This document shows, piece after piece, positions 27,069 to 35,967 of a DNA stretch of 64,000 nt. The notes below the pieces were generated by a model. That model did not search any database. It was not told where the DNA came from and worked only from the letters and a program-made list of their open reading frames with translations. The stretch's first letter is position 1, and each line of letters starts with the position of its first letter. Position numbers and translations under genes: made by a program. The stretch is from contig CANRNN010000001.1 in NCBI GenBank assembly GCA_947632025.1, forward strand, positions 248,001 through 312,000. The letters run 5' to 3'. The DNA is from an uncultured Clostridia bacterium (GTDB lineage Bacteria; Bacillota; Clostridia; Oscillospirales; Ruminococcaceae).

Positions 27069-27138
27069 ATTATACATAATTTTCACAAGGTGTATATGAA
27101 AATTGTGTGAAAAATAGATGAAATTTTTCACACAATTT
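27069..27138 (-). promoter_or_regulatory. marR upstream region with perfect 16-bp inverted repeat
   Basis: AAATTGTGTGAAAAAT at 27100-27115 is repeated as its exact reverse complement at 27123-27138, with a 7-base spacer. A third, shorter copy (TTGTGAAAATT on the minus strand, 27088-27078) lies nearer the gene. A TATAAT -10 element on the minus strand is at 27074-27069. The layout suggests operators for the MarR protein around its own promoter. The large palindrome lies 22 bases after the transketolase stop codon, so it could instead, or also, act as that operon's terminator, although its U-tract is short. Confidence 0.65.
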
Positions 27139-27160
27139 GACTATACGGGGAAAATATGAT

Positions 27161-28096
27161 TTATTTTTTAAGAGTCTTTTTTACGACATTTACGATATTT
27201 TCGGCACAAAGACCGTACTCGCGGAGAAGATCCTTTGCCGCGCCGCTGTGACCGAAAACGTCCTCGATTCCGAGCTTGACGACGGTCGTCGGATATTCCT
27301 CAAGAACCACGTCGCATACCGCTGATCCCAAACCGCCGATAGTGGAATGTTCCTCGACGGTAACTATTTTCTTTGTTTCACGGGCAGCTTTTACGATAAT
27401 TTCACGGTCTATGGGCTTTATCGTATGGATGTTCACGACACGGGCGTTTATGCCCTCGGAAGCGAGAGTTTCGGCGGCTTCCATAGCCTCCGCGACCATA
27501 AGTCCAGTCGCGATTATTGTGATATCGCTGCCGTCCCTTACGGTAATACCCTTGCCTACCTCGAACTTATAGGTTTCCTCGTCGTTGTAAATGGGCACTG
27601 CCAACCGTCCGAACCTGAGATATGTCGGTCCCTCATATTCCGCCATAGCAAGAACTGCAGCCTTTGCTTCGACGTAGTCGGCAGGATTTATTATCGTCAT
27701 TCCGGGAATAGCCCTCATAAGCGCAATATCCTCGCAGCACTGGTGAGTAGCGCCGTCCTCTCCGACGGAGATACCCGCGTGAGTAGCTCCTATTTTTACA
27801 TTGAGCTTCGGGTAAGCTATGGAATTTCTCACTATCTCATACGCCCGCCCTGCCGCGAACATTGCGAACGAGCTTGCAAAAACGAGCTTTCCGGTAGAAG
27901 CGATACCTGCCGCAACGCCCATCATATTGCTCTCGGCTATGCCGCAGTTGAAATGTCTGTCGGGATATTCCTTCTTGAAAATGCAGGTCTTTGTTGCTGC
28001 CGAAAGATCCGCGTCAAGAACCACAAGGTCGGGACGAACCTTCGCGAGTGCGCACAAACCGTCGCCGTAACCCTCTCGTGTTGCTTTATTTGCCAT
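27161..28096 (-). CDS. Transketolase, C-terminal subunit
   Basis: The 311-residue protein is the pyrimidine-binding plus C-terminal part of transketolase. The catalytic glutamate is in the CGIAESNMMGVAAGIA segment. GATHAGISVGEDGATHQ and the C-terminal TVEEHSTIGGLGSAV segment are typical. With the N-terminal subunit encoded just upstream (15 bases away), the two would form one heteromeric ThDP enzyme of the pentose phosphate pathway. Split transketolases are common in Clostridia and archaea. Confidence 0.93.
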   Translation of the reverse strand: MANKATREGYGDGLCALAKVRPDLVVLDADLSAATKTCIFKKEYPDRHFNCGIAESNMMGVAAGIASTGKLVFASSFAMFAAGRAYEIVRNSIAYPKLNVKIGATHAGISVGEDGATHQCCEDIALMRAIPGMTIINPADYVEAKAAVLAMAEYEGPTYLRFGRLAVPIYNDEETYKFEVGKGITVRDGSDITIIATGLMVAEAMEAAETLASEGINARVVNIHTIKPIDREIIVKAARETKKIVTVEEHSTIGGLGSAVCDVVLEEYPTTVVKLGIEDVFGHSGAAKDLLREYGLCAENIVNVVKKTLKK

Positions 28097-28111
28097 TTTT
28101 TCGTCCCCTCC

Positions 28112-28954
28112 TTATCCCTCAAGCTCCGCCAAATGAGCGGTAAGCTCTTTCATAGCGACTTCGTACTCTTCGTCGTTAGGAGCTTTTCCGTGCCATTCCA
28201 GAGCATTCTCCATATAGAAAACGCCCTTGCCCTTGGTGGTTTTCATAATAATGACGGTGGGTCTTTGTACCACACGTTCCGCATCGTCGAAAGCCTTTTC
28301 CATTTCGTTGAAATCGTGTCCGTTTATGGTAATTGTATGCCAACCGAACGCCTCGAACTTCTGATCTATGGGATACGGGGACATAACGTCGGCTATTTTG
28401 CCGTCTATCTGCATATTGTTATTATCGACGACCGCGACAAGATTGTCAAGCTGATAATGAGCCGCGAACATCGCAGCTTCCCAAACCTCGCCCTCCTGAA
28501 GCTCGCCGTCGCCGAGCAGCGTGTAGACCTTATAGCTCTCGTCAGAAAGTTTTCCCGAAAAAGCCATTCCGCAAGCCGCCGAGATACCCTGTCCGAGCGA
28601 ACCTGTAGACGCGTCCACTCCGGGAATTTTCAGGCTGTCCGGGTGTCCCTGCATACGAGAGTCTATCTTTCGGAGAGTTTTCATTTCCTCCATCGAGAAA
28701 AATCCCCTCAGCGCAAGTACAGCGTACAATGCGGGAGCCGCGTGACCCTTTGAAAGCACCATTCTGTCGCGGCTTTCCATTTTAGGGTCTGCGGGATCAA
28801 CATTCAGCCTGTGCAAATACAAATACGTCAAAAGATCTGCGCAGGAAAGCGAACCGCCGGGGTGTCCCGCCTTAGCGGAATGAACGCCTTCGATTATTCC
28901 TATTCTCACCTTTGCGGCGGCAATTTCCAGATCTCTGACAAGACTTTTGTCCAT
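28112..28954 (-). CDS. Transketolase, N-terminal subunit
   Basis: The 280-residue protein holds the ThDP-pyrophosphate-binding domain: GHPGGSLSCADLLTYLY, SKGHAAPALYAVLA, and the ThDP motif GDGELQEGEVWEAAMFAA with VDNNNMQIDG. It has no pyrimidine domain, which is supplied by the next gene. It lies 31 bases after the preceding hypothetical gene, with CGGAGG upstream, in the same direction. Confidence 0.94.
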   Translation of the reverse strand: MDKSLVRDLEIAAAKVRIGIIEGVHSAKAGHPGGSLSCADLLTYLYLHRLNVDPADPKMESRDRMVLSKGHAAPALYAVLALRGFFSMEEMKTLRKIDSRMQGHPDSLKIPGVDASTGSLGQGISAACGMAFSGKLSDESYKVYTLLGDGELQEGEVWEAAMFAAHYQLDNLVAVVDNNNMQIDGKIADVMSPYPIDQKFEAFGWHTITINGHDFNEMEKAFDDAERVVQRPTVIIMKTTKGKGVFYMENALEWHGKAPNDEEYEVAMKELTAHLAELEG

Positions 28955-28985
28955 AAATCCTTCCTCCGTTTACACAATTGTTTTT

Positions 28986-29678
28986 TTATTTACAGATAAA
29001 TCCCATTGATTTTTCATAATGTTCCTTGCGAAAGCTTGGGTCAACGCCCCACGCAGCCGCTATTTCCAGAACGTAATCCTCATCGGGACAATCATATTTT
29101 TCCCAGTCAGCGTCAGTATCGGGCAGAAGATTTGTAAATCCCAGCTCTGTTTCTTCGGGAGTAAGCTCGCCCTTATTCAGTATCAGCTCGCCGTCGCAGC
29201 CGCACCAACCATAGCCGCGGACCATCTCGCCGTTTACGAATTTCACCCACGCGTGATAATCCACCACGCGGTGTGTAGCGAAATACTGAAGCTCCGGAAA
29301 CTTCTTCGCGGAATCCTCCAACAAATCGGGAGCAAGCGTCAGAACGTCCGTTCCCCACCCGACGACCAGCACATACCCGTCCAGCACAGGCGAAACGAAA
29401 TCGTAGCCGTTGTAAGCCATTTCTATTCCCCTGTCCCAGTTTGCGGGCTGCGGATTTTTAAGTCCGAGCTTTTCTATGACCTCCTCCGACGAATCCGCTT
29501 TTACGCAAAGCCAGTTACACTTATACCCGAACGGCACGGGAAAATCGGGCTCGTACTCCTTGGATACATCAGCAGGAGATACATTCTGCGCCGAATTTTC
29601 CGTTGAAGCCTCCGTTTTATTGCTCCTTTGGGAATTCAAATACTTGCTTGAATCAAACAGTTTGTCCAGAAAACCCAT
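28986..29678 (-). CDS. Hypothetical protein with an acidic, Trp-rich C-terminal domain
   Basis: I do not recognise a named family. The 230-residue protein has a polar, low-complexity N-terminal stretch (about 1-45), then a compact region rich in Trp, Tyr and acidic residues (CNWLCVKADSSEEVIEKLGL, GYVLVVGWGTDVLTL, YHAWVKFVNGEMVRGYGWCG, LEIAAAWGVDPSF). There is no signal peptide or membrane segment, so it is probably cytoplasmic. It starts 1 base after the HAD gene stop codon, so it is co-expressed with it. It may be a small protein of the kind found near immunity/SMI1-like genes, but that is only a guess. Confidence 0.7.
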   Translation of the reverse strand: MGFLDKLFDSSKYLNSQRSNKTEASTENSAQNVSPADVSKEYEPDFPVPFGYKCNWLCVKADSSEEVIEKLGLKNPQPANWDRGIEMAYNGYDFVSPVLDGYVLVVGWGTDVLTLAPDLLEDSAKKFPELQYFATHRVVDYHAWVKFVNGEMVRGYGWCGCDGELILNKGELTPEETELGFTNLLPDTDADWEKYDCPDEDYVLEIAAAWGVDPSFRKEHYEKSMGFICK

Positions 29679-29679
29679 T

Positions 29680-30504
29680 TTACACCTCCGTCAGATGCTC
29701 TATAAAGTCCACTATCTCACTTACAGCGCCGCTGTTGTTGTCGCAGACGACAAGGTCGGCAGCGTTTTTTACCTCCTCGTGAGCGCTTGAAACAGCGCAG
29801 CCAAGGTCTGCTTTCCTTATCATCTCAATATCGTTGAAATAATCTCCCGCCGCGACTGTAAAACGGTTTTCGGCACCAAGAATTTTTATAAGCTCCGCAA
29901 AACCCCGCGACTTGTCCACGCCCTTTGGCAGGCACTCGAAAAACCTGGGCGAGGAACGCACCCAATTCACATCGGAAAATCTGTCATGATATTTCACGGT
30001 AACGTATTCCTGAACCTTATCAAGAATACCGGACTCCGCTGCGATAACGAATTTCAGCCAGCCGCCTTCGGGTATCTCGTCAAGCGCTCTCCTATCCGGA
30101 ACGACCTTTTCCATATCCAGATGTATCTGCTCAACATCATTTATAAACGGCACAAAGACATTGTTTTTGTGCAGGACTTCAATTCCGAGGACGTTCGGGA
30201 AATTTTCGCTGATCTCACGGATATATTCCCTTGCGTTCGGAGAGGTTTCACACTGCCAGAGGAATCTGTCCTCCTTGAAATCATAGACCGCAGCCCCATT
30301 AAACAGCACCGCAGGAATATCGAGTGTAAGTTCCCTTGCGGCTCTGCGGGTCATTTCACAGCCACGACCCGTCGCAGCGGTAAACAGTCCCCCGCCTTTG
30401 CGGAAGCGGTTTACAGCGTCCATATCCTTTTTGAGGACGCGCTTATCATCAGTAAAAAGAGTACCGTCGAGGTCGCTCATAAAGATAACTCTTGCGAAAT
30501 CCAC
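29680..30504 (-). CDS. HAD superfamily hydrolase, Cof type
   Basis: The 274-residue protein has all Cof-type HAD motifs: motif I FMSDLDGTLF (catalytic aspartates near D10 and D12), motif II in LFTAATGRG, motif III lysine in GVDKSRGFAEL and motif IV VAAGDYFNDIEMI. The IIB cap lies between motifs II and III. Such enzymes dephosphorylate sugar phosphates, flavin precursors or similar metabolites; the substrate cannot be told. The start is a GTG with AAGGAG upstream. It is 18 bases after rluD. Confidence 0.9.
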   Translation of the reverse strand: MDFARVIFMSDLDGTLFTDDKRVLKKDMDAVNRFRKGGGLFTAATGRGCEMTRRAARELTLDIPAVLFNGAAVYDFKEDRFLWQCETSPNAREYIREISENFPNVLGIEVLHKNNVFVPFINDVEQIHLDMEKVVPDRRALDEIPEGGWLKFVIAAESGILDKVQEYVTVKYHDRFSDVNWVRSSPRFFECLPKGVDKSRGFAELIKILGAENRFTVAAGDYFNDIEMIRKADLGCAVSSAHEEVKNAADLVVCDNNSGAVSEIVDFIEHLTEV

Positions 30505-30522
30505 CTCGTCACTCCTTACTTG

Positions 30523-31419
30523 TTACTTGTCAATGCTTTTCAAAAAACGGGTAAAATATTCGGGAAGCTCACTGTCAAACTCCATATATTCGCCCGTCCG
30601 CGGGTGAACAAAGCCTATCATTTTCGCGTGTAGACACTGCCCGCAAAGGCTTTTCGGCTTTCCGTTCCCGTAGACCTCGTCACCTGCCACGGGGTGTCCG
30701 ATATACGCCATGTGGACGCGTATCTGGTGCGTTCTGCCCGTTTCAAGCTCCACATCTAGATGTGTATACCCCGCGTAATTCCGTATCACGGAATAGTATG
30801 TCACTGCCTCGCGGGAATTTTCGGCTGTTACGCACATACGCTTCCTGTCGGTCTTATGCCGACCGATCGGAGCGTTCACTGTGCCGTTTTCCTTTATTGA
30901 GCCGCAGACCACGGTCTGATAACGACGCTTGAACGAATGTGCCTTTATCTGCTCCGAAAGCCCGATGTGAGCAAAATCGTTCTTGGCGACCATAAGAAGT
31001 CCGCTTGTGTCCTTATCTATACGGTGAACTATGCCGGGACGGATCTCGCCGTTTATTCCCGAAAGACGCTCGCCGCAATGGAACATCAAAGCATTCACGA
31101 GAGTGCCCGAATAATGTCCCGCTGCGGGGTGAACGACCATTCCTTTCGGCTTGTTTACCACCAGAAGGTCGTCGTCCTCGTAGACTATTTCCAAGGAAAT
31201 ATTTTCGGGAAGAATATCGCACGCCTTTGGTTCCGGAAGAGAAACGGTTATCAGAGCGCCGTTCTTCGGGCGGTCATTTTTTCCGCAAGTCTTGCCGTCA
31301 CACAGCACCAATCCCTGTTCAATAAGCCTTACAGCGGCGCTTCGTGAAAGCTCGGTATTCTCCGACAACAGCTTGTCGAGCCGAGCCGTTTCGCCGACTG
31401 TAAACTCAAGTGTTTCCAT
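30523..31419 (-). CDS. rluD: Pseudouridine synthase, RluA/RluD family
   Basis: The 298-residue enzyme has an N-terminal S4 RNA-binding domain (TARLDKLLSENTELSRSAAVRLIEQG) and the RluA-type catalytic motif VHRIDKDTSGLLMVAK with the active aspartate. RluD makes pseudouridines in helix 69 of 23S rRNA; the exact target here is inferred from the family and from its position after lspA, where rluD/ylyB is usual in Firmicutes. I choose the ATG at 31419; it overlaps the end of lspA by 14 bases. A GTG nine codons upstream is possible. Confidence 0.92.
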   Translation of the reverse strand: METLEFTVGETARLDKLLSENTELSRSAAVRLIEQGLVLCDGKTCGKNDRPKNGALITVSLPEPKACDILPENISLEIVYEDDDLLVVNKPKGMVVHPAAGHYSGTLVNALMFHCGERLSGINGEIRPGIVHRIDKDTSGLLMVAKNDFAHIGLSEQIKAHSFKRRYQTVVCGSIKENGTVNAPIGRHKTDRKRMCVTAENSREAVTYYSVIRNYAGYTHLDVELETGRTHQIRVHMAYIGHPVAGDEVYGNGKPKSLCGQCLHAKMIGFVHPRTGEYMEFDSELPEYFTRFLKSIDK

Positions 31420-31978
31420 TTTGGTTATGTTTTTCGGAATTATCACGCCCGGAGCGCTTTTTCCGAAACTCGGATATTTCGTCGCAAACCACCGAAACGA
31501 GTAACAGACCCGCTCCGCAGACAGCGCATATATCCGCGAAATTGAAAATGGGGAAATTGATTATCGCAAAATCAATAAAATCAACGACAAGACCGTCGTT
31601 GAAAATTCTGTCAATAAGATTGCCCAAGCCGCCGCCGATAATAAGTCCTATCGACGCGAGGTAGACGGGTCGCGACACCTTTCTGAAAACCAGAAGGTAC
31701 AGCAGCCACAGTATTATAGCCGAGGTCGATACGATTAAAAGCACGGTATGCCCCGACAGCTTGCTGAATGCCGCGCCGTTGTTCAGCACATAGTAGAGAT
31801 TCAGCACCTCTGTGTCGCCGCACGTTATGAGGTGGATTTTATCCTTTAGCTCCATATTTGACGTTATGAGAAACTTTGTGAATCTGTCGATACCCATAAG
31901 CGCCAAAGCGACCAATATCCAGATATACTGGATAGGAAAACCGCGTTTTTTTACAATGTTTTGAGAATTATCTGCCAT
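31406..31978 (-). CDS. lspA: Lipoprotein signal peptidase II
   Basis: LspA removes signal peptides from lipidated prolipoproteins in the membrane. The protein (190 residues, with a slightly long polar C-terminal tail) has four transmembrane segments and the two catalytic aspartates in GNLIDRIFNDGLVVDFID and NFADICAVCG. The NNGAAFSKL motif is also typical. Lipoproteins it could process are encoded at 11355 and 51236. It is 61 bases after ileS, with a stem-loop in between. Confidence 0.95.
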   Translation of the reverse strand: MADNSQNIVKKRGFPIQYIWILVALALMGIDRFTKFLITSNMELKDKIHLITCGDTEVLNLYYVLNNGAAFSKLSGHTVLLIVSTSAIILWLLYLLVFRKVSRPVYLASIGLIIGGGLGNLIDRIFNDGLVVDFIDFAIINFPIFNFADICAVCGAGLLLVSVVCDEISEFRKKRSGRDNSEKHNQNGNT

Positions 31979-32010
31979 TTATATGCCTCATAGTTACTTA
32001 AACGGAATCA

Positions 32011-32032
32011 GGGAGGGAGAAATCTCCCTCCC
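32011..32032 (-). terminator. Perfect inverted repeat between ileS and lspA
   Basis: GGGAGGGAG and CTCCCTCCC form a perfect 9-bp stem with a 4-base loop. The minus strand continues TGATTCCG without a U-tract, so it is more likely a partial terminator or an mRNA-stabilising hairpin within the operon. Confidence 0.45.
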
Positions 32033-32039
32033 GGAAATC

Positions 32040-34841
32040 TTATTCAAAATTGAGTCTGACTACATCTGCGCAGCGCTTACAAAGGTCGGGATACTTGCTG
32101 TCTGCGCCGACGGTTTTCGCGAATGCCCAACAGCGGGCGCATGCCTTACCGTCCATTTTTGTAACGGTAACGGACACGGTCGAACCCTTATATTCTCCCT
32201 CGCCCTGCTTTACGGAAACCTCGCTTACTATGCAAGCCTCGGCAAGTTCACTTTCCAATGCCGCAATTTCCTTATCATCGGTGAAAATCTCGACTTTCGC
32301 TTCAAGCGACTTTCCGATAACCTTTTCAGAACGTTTAAGCTCCAATGCCGCGAGAACGTCGTTTCTGACAGCGTGTACCTTTTCCCATTTTGCCTCGTCT
32401 GCGGTAACGCCCGTGCGTTCGGGCATCTGGTTGAACACTACGCTTCTGAGGTCGTCGCCATTTCTGTGGGGCATAAAGCTCCAGATCTCGTCCGCCGTGT
32501 AGCACAAAATCGGCGCTACAAGTCTTACGAGAGAATCGAGAATGATGAACATTGCCGTCTGGACAGAGCGTCTTGACGGAGAATCCTTTGCGTCACAGTA
32601 AAGCGTATCCTTTACGATATCGAGGTAGAAATTCGACATATCGACCACGCAGAAGCTGATAAGCGCGTGATATGCGAGGTAATAATCCATAGCGTCATAT
32701 GCCGCCTTAACCTTGTCTATGACCTCATCAAGACGAGCAAGCGCCCATTTGTCTATCTCGCGGAGATTTGAAAGCTCCACCATATCCTTATCGGGGTCAA
32801 AATCCTTGCCGTCGGAGAGATTTCCGAGGATATAACGCGCCGTGTTTCTTATCTTGCGGTAGCTTTCGGAAAGCTGAGACAGCATTTCCTTCGACACGCG
32901 AATATCAGCATGATAATCAAGCGACGCTACCCACAAACGCAGAACATCCGCGCCGAAATCCTTGATTACTTCTTCGGGGAGGATAACATTTCCCTTTGAT
33001 TTATGCATTTGCTGACCCTGACCGTCCACTACCCAGCCGTGCGTGCAGACCGCCTTATACGGAGCCCTGCCCGTAGTCGCAACAGAAGTCAGCAAACTCG
33101 ACTGGAACCAACCTCTGTACTGGTCGCAGCCCTCAAGGTACATATCCGCGGGCCACGAAAGTTCGGGACGCTCTTTAAGAACAGCCGCATGAGTGCAGCC
33201 CGAATCGAACCACACATCAAAAATATCCATTTCCTTGCGGAATTTATTGCCGCCGCACTCGCACTTAACGTCTGCGGGAATAAACTCCGACGGGTCTTTT
33301 GCATACCAGCTGTCGGATGTTTCCTTGCGGAACATATCGGAAATCGCCTTTATGGTGGTATCGTTTATCACTGTTTTTCCGCAGCTCTCGCAATAGAGCA
33401 TAGGAATAGGTACGCCCCATCTCCTCTGACGGGAAATGCACCAGTCGGAACGCATATTGACCATATTTTTAATGCGCTCCTCGCCCCATTCGGGAATCCA
33501 CTGTACTTCCTCGATAGCCTTTATGGTTTCGGGCTTAAAAGCGTCGACATTGCAGAACCACTGGTCTGTAGCACGGTAAATTATCGGTTCGTGGCAGCGC
33601 CAGCAATGAGGATACGGGTGGACTATTTTCTGCATCGCGAGCAACGTGTTATCGTCCTCAAGGCGCTGTGCTATAGCCTTATTCGCGTCAGAGGTCTTAA
33701 GACCCGCGAAATCTCCTGCTTCCTCGGTGAGTATGCCCTTTTCGTTTACGGGAACGATTATATCAAACATTCCCTTATACTTCATGCAAACCTCAAAGTC
33801 CTCCACGCCGAATCCCGGAGCGGTATGAACGCAGCCCGTGCCGCTGTCAAGAGTAACGTGGTTTCCGACTATAACCGGAGAACGTCTGCCCATAAACGGG
33901 TGGTCTGTTTCTATAAGCTCTATATCGCTACCCTTGAAGCTGCCGACGGTGGAATACTTTGCAATCCCTACAGCCTGCATTACAGCGGGAACAAGCTCCT
34001 CCGCCATAAGAAGATACTCGCCAAAAGAGCGGCTGCCCTCGTCCTCAACGTGAACAAACGTGTAATCGTAATTCGGACCAAGGCAAATAGCAAGGTTGCC
34101 CGGCAGCGTCCAGGTCGTTGTCGTCCAGATAACGACAAACGCCTTTTTGAGGTCTATGCCGAGATTTGCAAACTTCCCCTTATCGTCCGCAAGCGGAAAT
34201 TTAACGTAGATAGAATAGCACGGATCGTCCTGATACTCGATTTCTGCCTCCGCGAGAGCGGTATTGCAGTCCGCGCACCAGTAAACGGGCTTTAATCCCT
34301 TATAGATGTACCCCTTTTTAACCATTTCCCCGAAAACTTCAACCTGCTTTGCCTCGAATTCGGGAGCTATGGTAAGGTACGGGTGGTCGAAATCGCCCCA
34401 GACGCCCAGACGCTTGAACTGCGCTTTCTGCTCGTCAAGGCAGGAGAGAGCAAACTGACGGCAGCTTTTTCTGAGTGTTACGGGATCGACCGCTCCGCTG
34501 TCAACGCCAAGCTGCTTTACAGCTTTAAGCTCGATAGGAAGCCCATGGCAATCCCAGCCGGGAACGTAATTCGCGTTATATCCCGTCATGGACTTATACT
34601 TTACTATAATATCCTTCAGCACCTTATTAAGCGCCGTGCCAAGGTGAATATTTCCGTTCGCATAGGGAGGGCCGTCGTGCAGCGTGTACGAGGGCTTTCC
34701 CTTATTTTTCTCAGCGAGAGCGTAATACAATCTGTCTTTTTCCCACTTCGCGAGCATTTCGGGCTCCCTTTTCGGAAGATTCGCACGCATCGGAAAATCC
34801 GTCTGCGGCAGATTTACGGTAGTATTGAGGTCTACTGACAT
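32040..34841 (-). CDS. ileS: Isoleucine-tRNA ligase
   Basis: IleS charges tRNA-Ile. The 933-residue length is typical of the bacterial IleS1 type. The HIGH-type motif is in PPYANGNIHLGTAL (near residues 57-70), the KMSKS-type motif is QMHKSKGN (611-618), the editing domain lies between, and a C-terminal zinc finger (CARCW, CKRC) closes the protein. Its start is 24 bases after divIVA, too close for a T-box riboswitch. The divIVA-ileS-lspA-rluD order is conserved in Firmicutes. Confidence 0.97.
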   Translation of the reverse strand: MSVDLNTTVNLPQTDFPMRANLPKREPEMLAKWEKDRLYYALAEKNKGKPSYTLHDGPPYANGNIHLGTALNKVLKDIIVKYKSMTGYNANYVPGWDCHGLPIELKAVKQLGVDSGAVDPVTLRKSCRQFALSCLDEQKAQFKRLGVWGDFDHPYLTIAPEFEAKQVEVFGEMVKKGYIYKGLKPVYWCADCNTALAEAEIEYQDDPCYSIYVKFPLADDKGKFANLGIDLKKAFVVIWTTTTWTLPGNLAICLGPNYDYTFVHVEDEGSRSFGEYLLMAEELVPAVMQAVGIAKYSTVGSFKGSDIELIETDHPFMGRRSPVIVGNHVTLDSGTGCVHTAPGFGVEDFEVCMKYKGMFDIIVPVNEKGILTEEAGDFAGLKTSDANKAIAQRLEDDNTLLAMQKIVHPYPHCWRCHEPIIYRATDQWFCNVDAFKPETIKAIEEVQWIPEWGEERIKNMVNMRSDWCISRQRRWGVPIPMLYCESCGKTVINDTTIKAISDMFRKETSDSWYAKDPSEFIPADVKCECGGNKFRKEMDIFDVWFDSGCTHAAVLKERPELSWPADMYLEGCDQYRGWFQSSLLTSVATTGRAPYKAVCTHGWVVDGQGQQMHKSKGNVILPEEVIKDFGADVLRLWVASLDYHADIRVSKEMLSQLSESYRKIRNTARYILGNLSDGKDFDPDKDMVELSNLREIDKWALARLDEVIDKVKAAYDAMDYYLAYHALISFCVVDMSNFYLDIVKDTLYCDAKDSPSRRSVQTAMFIILDSLVRLVAPILCYTADEIWSFMPHRNGDDLRSVVFNQMPERTGVTADEAKWEKVHAVRNDVLAALELKRSEKVIGKSLEAKVEIFTDDKEIAALESELAEACIVSEVSVKQGEGEYKGSTVSVTVTKMDGKACARCWAFAKTVGADSKYPDLCKRCADVVRLNFE

Positions 34842-34865
34842 AGAGCTATCTCCTCTTTGTTCTGT

Positions 34866-35765
34866 TTATTTATTTGACTTGTTCTTGCCGAAGTCAAGAT
34901 TATTGTGATGTGTGACTTTTTCGCTTGATGCATCGAAAAACGGCATATTGCTCTCACTCTCGGCAGATTTGTCGTCTTTTCTTGATTTTTCGTCGGAAGA
35001 CTTCTGTTGAGCAGTCTTGCTTTCCGCCGCTGCCTTTTCGGCTGCACGGCGAGCTTCCTTTTCTTTCTGTTGAGCAGCGAATTTCAGTTTTGCCTGTTGC
35101 TGCTGTGCCTGCTGAGCCTGCTGTTTTTTACGTTCTGCCTCACGCTTTTCGGCTTCCTCGGCTGTTCTCTTGACGAAATCGTTCTCGCACTTTTCGGGAA
35201 GTGATTCGATAAACGCTATATGCTCTTTATATCCGTCAAGGATCTTCTGTCTGTATTCAAGAACTTCCTTTCTTGTTTCCTGAAGTATATTCTCCTGAAT
35301 TTCCTGCTGTCTGTCCATTGCGGCTTTTATCTCGGCAGCCTTTGCGTTTGCGTCGCTCACGATCTTCGCAGCGGTATCATCGGCTTCCTTGCGGGTCTTC
35401 TTTGAATACTCGTCCGCGTCGTTTACCAGGCGCTCGCTCTTCATTTTTGCTTCGTTCAGCTTCTTTTCAATAGCCTCGTTGGTTTCTTTGGTATGCTTTT
35501 CGGCGGTAGCCTTTGCGTCCGCAACTATGGCGTTACCCTGCTTCTGCGCGTTCAGAAAAGCGTCCTTAAGAGCGTCCTCGTCAGCCTGATACTTAAGTAT
35601 AGCCTCTGCGAGAGCCTCCATCTTTTCTTTCTGTTCCGCGTTCTGCTTCTGGAGAGCCGCGAACTCGTCCGAGATCTCTCTCAGAAAATCGTCGACCTCG
35701 TCGGGCTTGTATCCGCGGATCGTGGTCTTTTCAAAATTCTTTGACAAAATATCCTTTGCGTTCAT
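34866..35765 (-). CDS. divIVA: DivIVA domain protein
   Basis: DivIVA marks negatively curved membrane at poles and division sites. I start at the ATG at 35765 with GGAGG upstream. The 299-residue protein has the DivIVA membrane-binding start (DILSKNFEKTTIRGYKPDEVDDFLREISDEF; the Arg after the Thr pair and following Gly-Tyr are typical), a long coiled coil (about residues 35-220) and a very Gln/Lys/Ala-rich tail (about 215-280). The tail is longer and more low-complexity than in B. subtilis DivIVA. Confidence 0.93.
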   Translation of the reverse strand: MNAKDILSKNFEKTTIRGYKPDEVDDFLREISDEFAALQKQNAEQKEKMEALAEAILKYQADEDALKDAFLNAQKQGNAIVADAKATAEKHTKETNEAIEKKLNEAKMKSERLVNDADEYSKKTRKEADDTAAKIVSDANAKAAEIKAAMDRQQEIQENILQETRKEVLEYRQKILDGYKEHIAFIESLPEKCENDFVKRTAEEAEKREAERKKQQAQQAQQQQAKLKFAAQQKEKEARRAAEKAAAESKTAQQKSSDEKSRKDDKSAESESNMPFFDASSEKVTHHNNLDFGKNKSNK

Positions 35766-35815
35766 AAAAAAACAATCCTCCAAAACAATGAATAACTGAA
35801 ACGCTGTCAGCTTTC

Positions 35816-35848
35816 ATAGGAATACCGCGTCTGCCGCGGCATTCCTAT
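35816..35848. repeat. Inverted repeat in the ylmH-divIVA gap
   Basis: ATAGGAAT and ATTCCTAT form an 8-bp outer stem enclosing further GC pairing. Neither side has a T-run, so this is not a standard terminator. It would lie in the 5' leader of divIVA. Confidence 0.5.
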
Positions 35849-35931
35849 AACAGCGGAATCTGCGTTCCCGCCTCTGGAATTAGTGACTACTAAGTTTGTG
35901 ACATTTTTCGCCTGCTTTGACGAAAAAATCC

Positions 35932-35947
35932 GTGCCGTTTCCGGCAC
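35932..35947 (-). terminator. Terminator after ylmH
   Basis: On the minus strand GTGCCG-GAAA-CGGCAC (6-bp stem with a GAAA tetraloop) is followed by GGATTTTTTCG. It lies 21 bases after the ylmH stop codon and would at least partly separate divIVA from the upstream genes. Confidence 0.75.
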
Positions 35948-35967
35948 AAAACATCTGCCGTTCAATT

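Noticed and set aside
27347-28753. Long open frame (468 codons) on the plus strand opposite the transketolase genes
   Set aside because: It is antisense to two well-supported transketolase subunits, has Cys/His/Arg-rich composition without domain sense and no matching ribosome site; it results from codon bias of the real genes.
33003-34295. 430-codon plus-strand frame opposite ileS
   Set aside because: Shadow of the strongly conserved ileS gene; no recognisable protein and no promoter.
34842-34865. T-box riboswitch for ileS
   Set aside because: The divIVA-ileS gap is only 24 bases; no T-box or specifier stem can fit.
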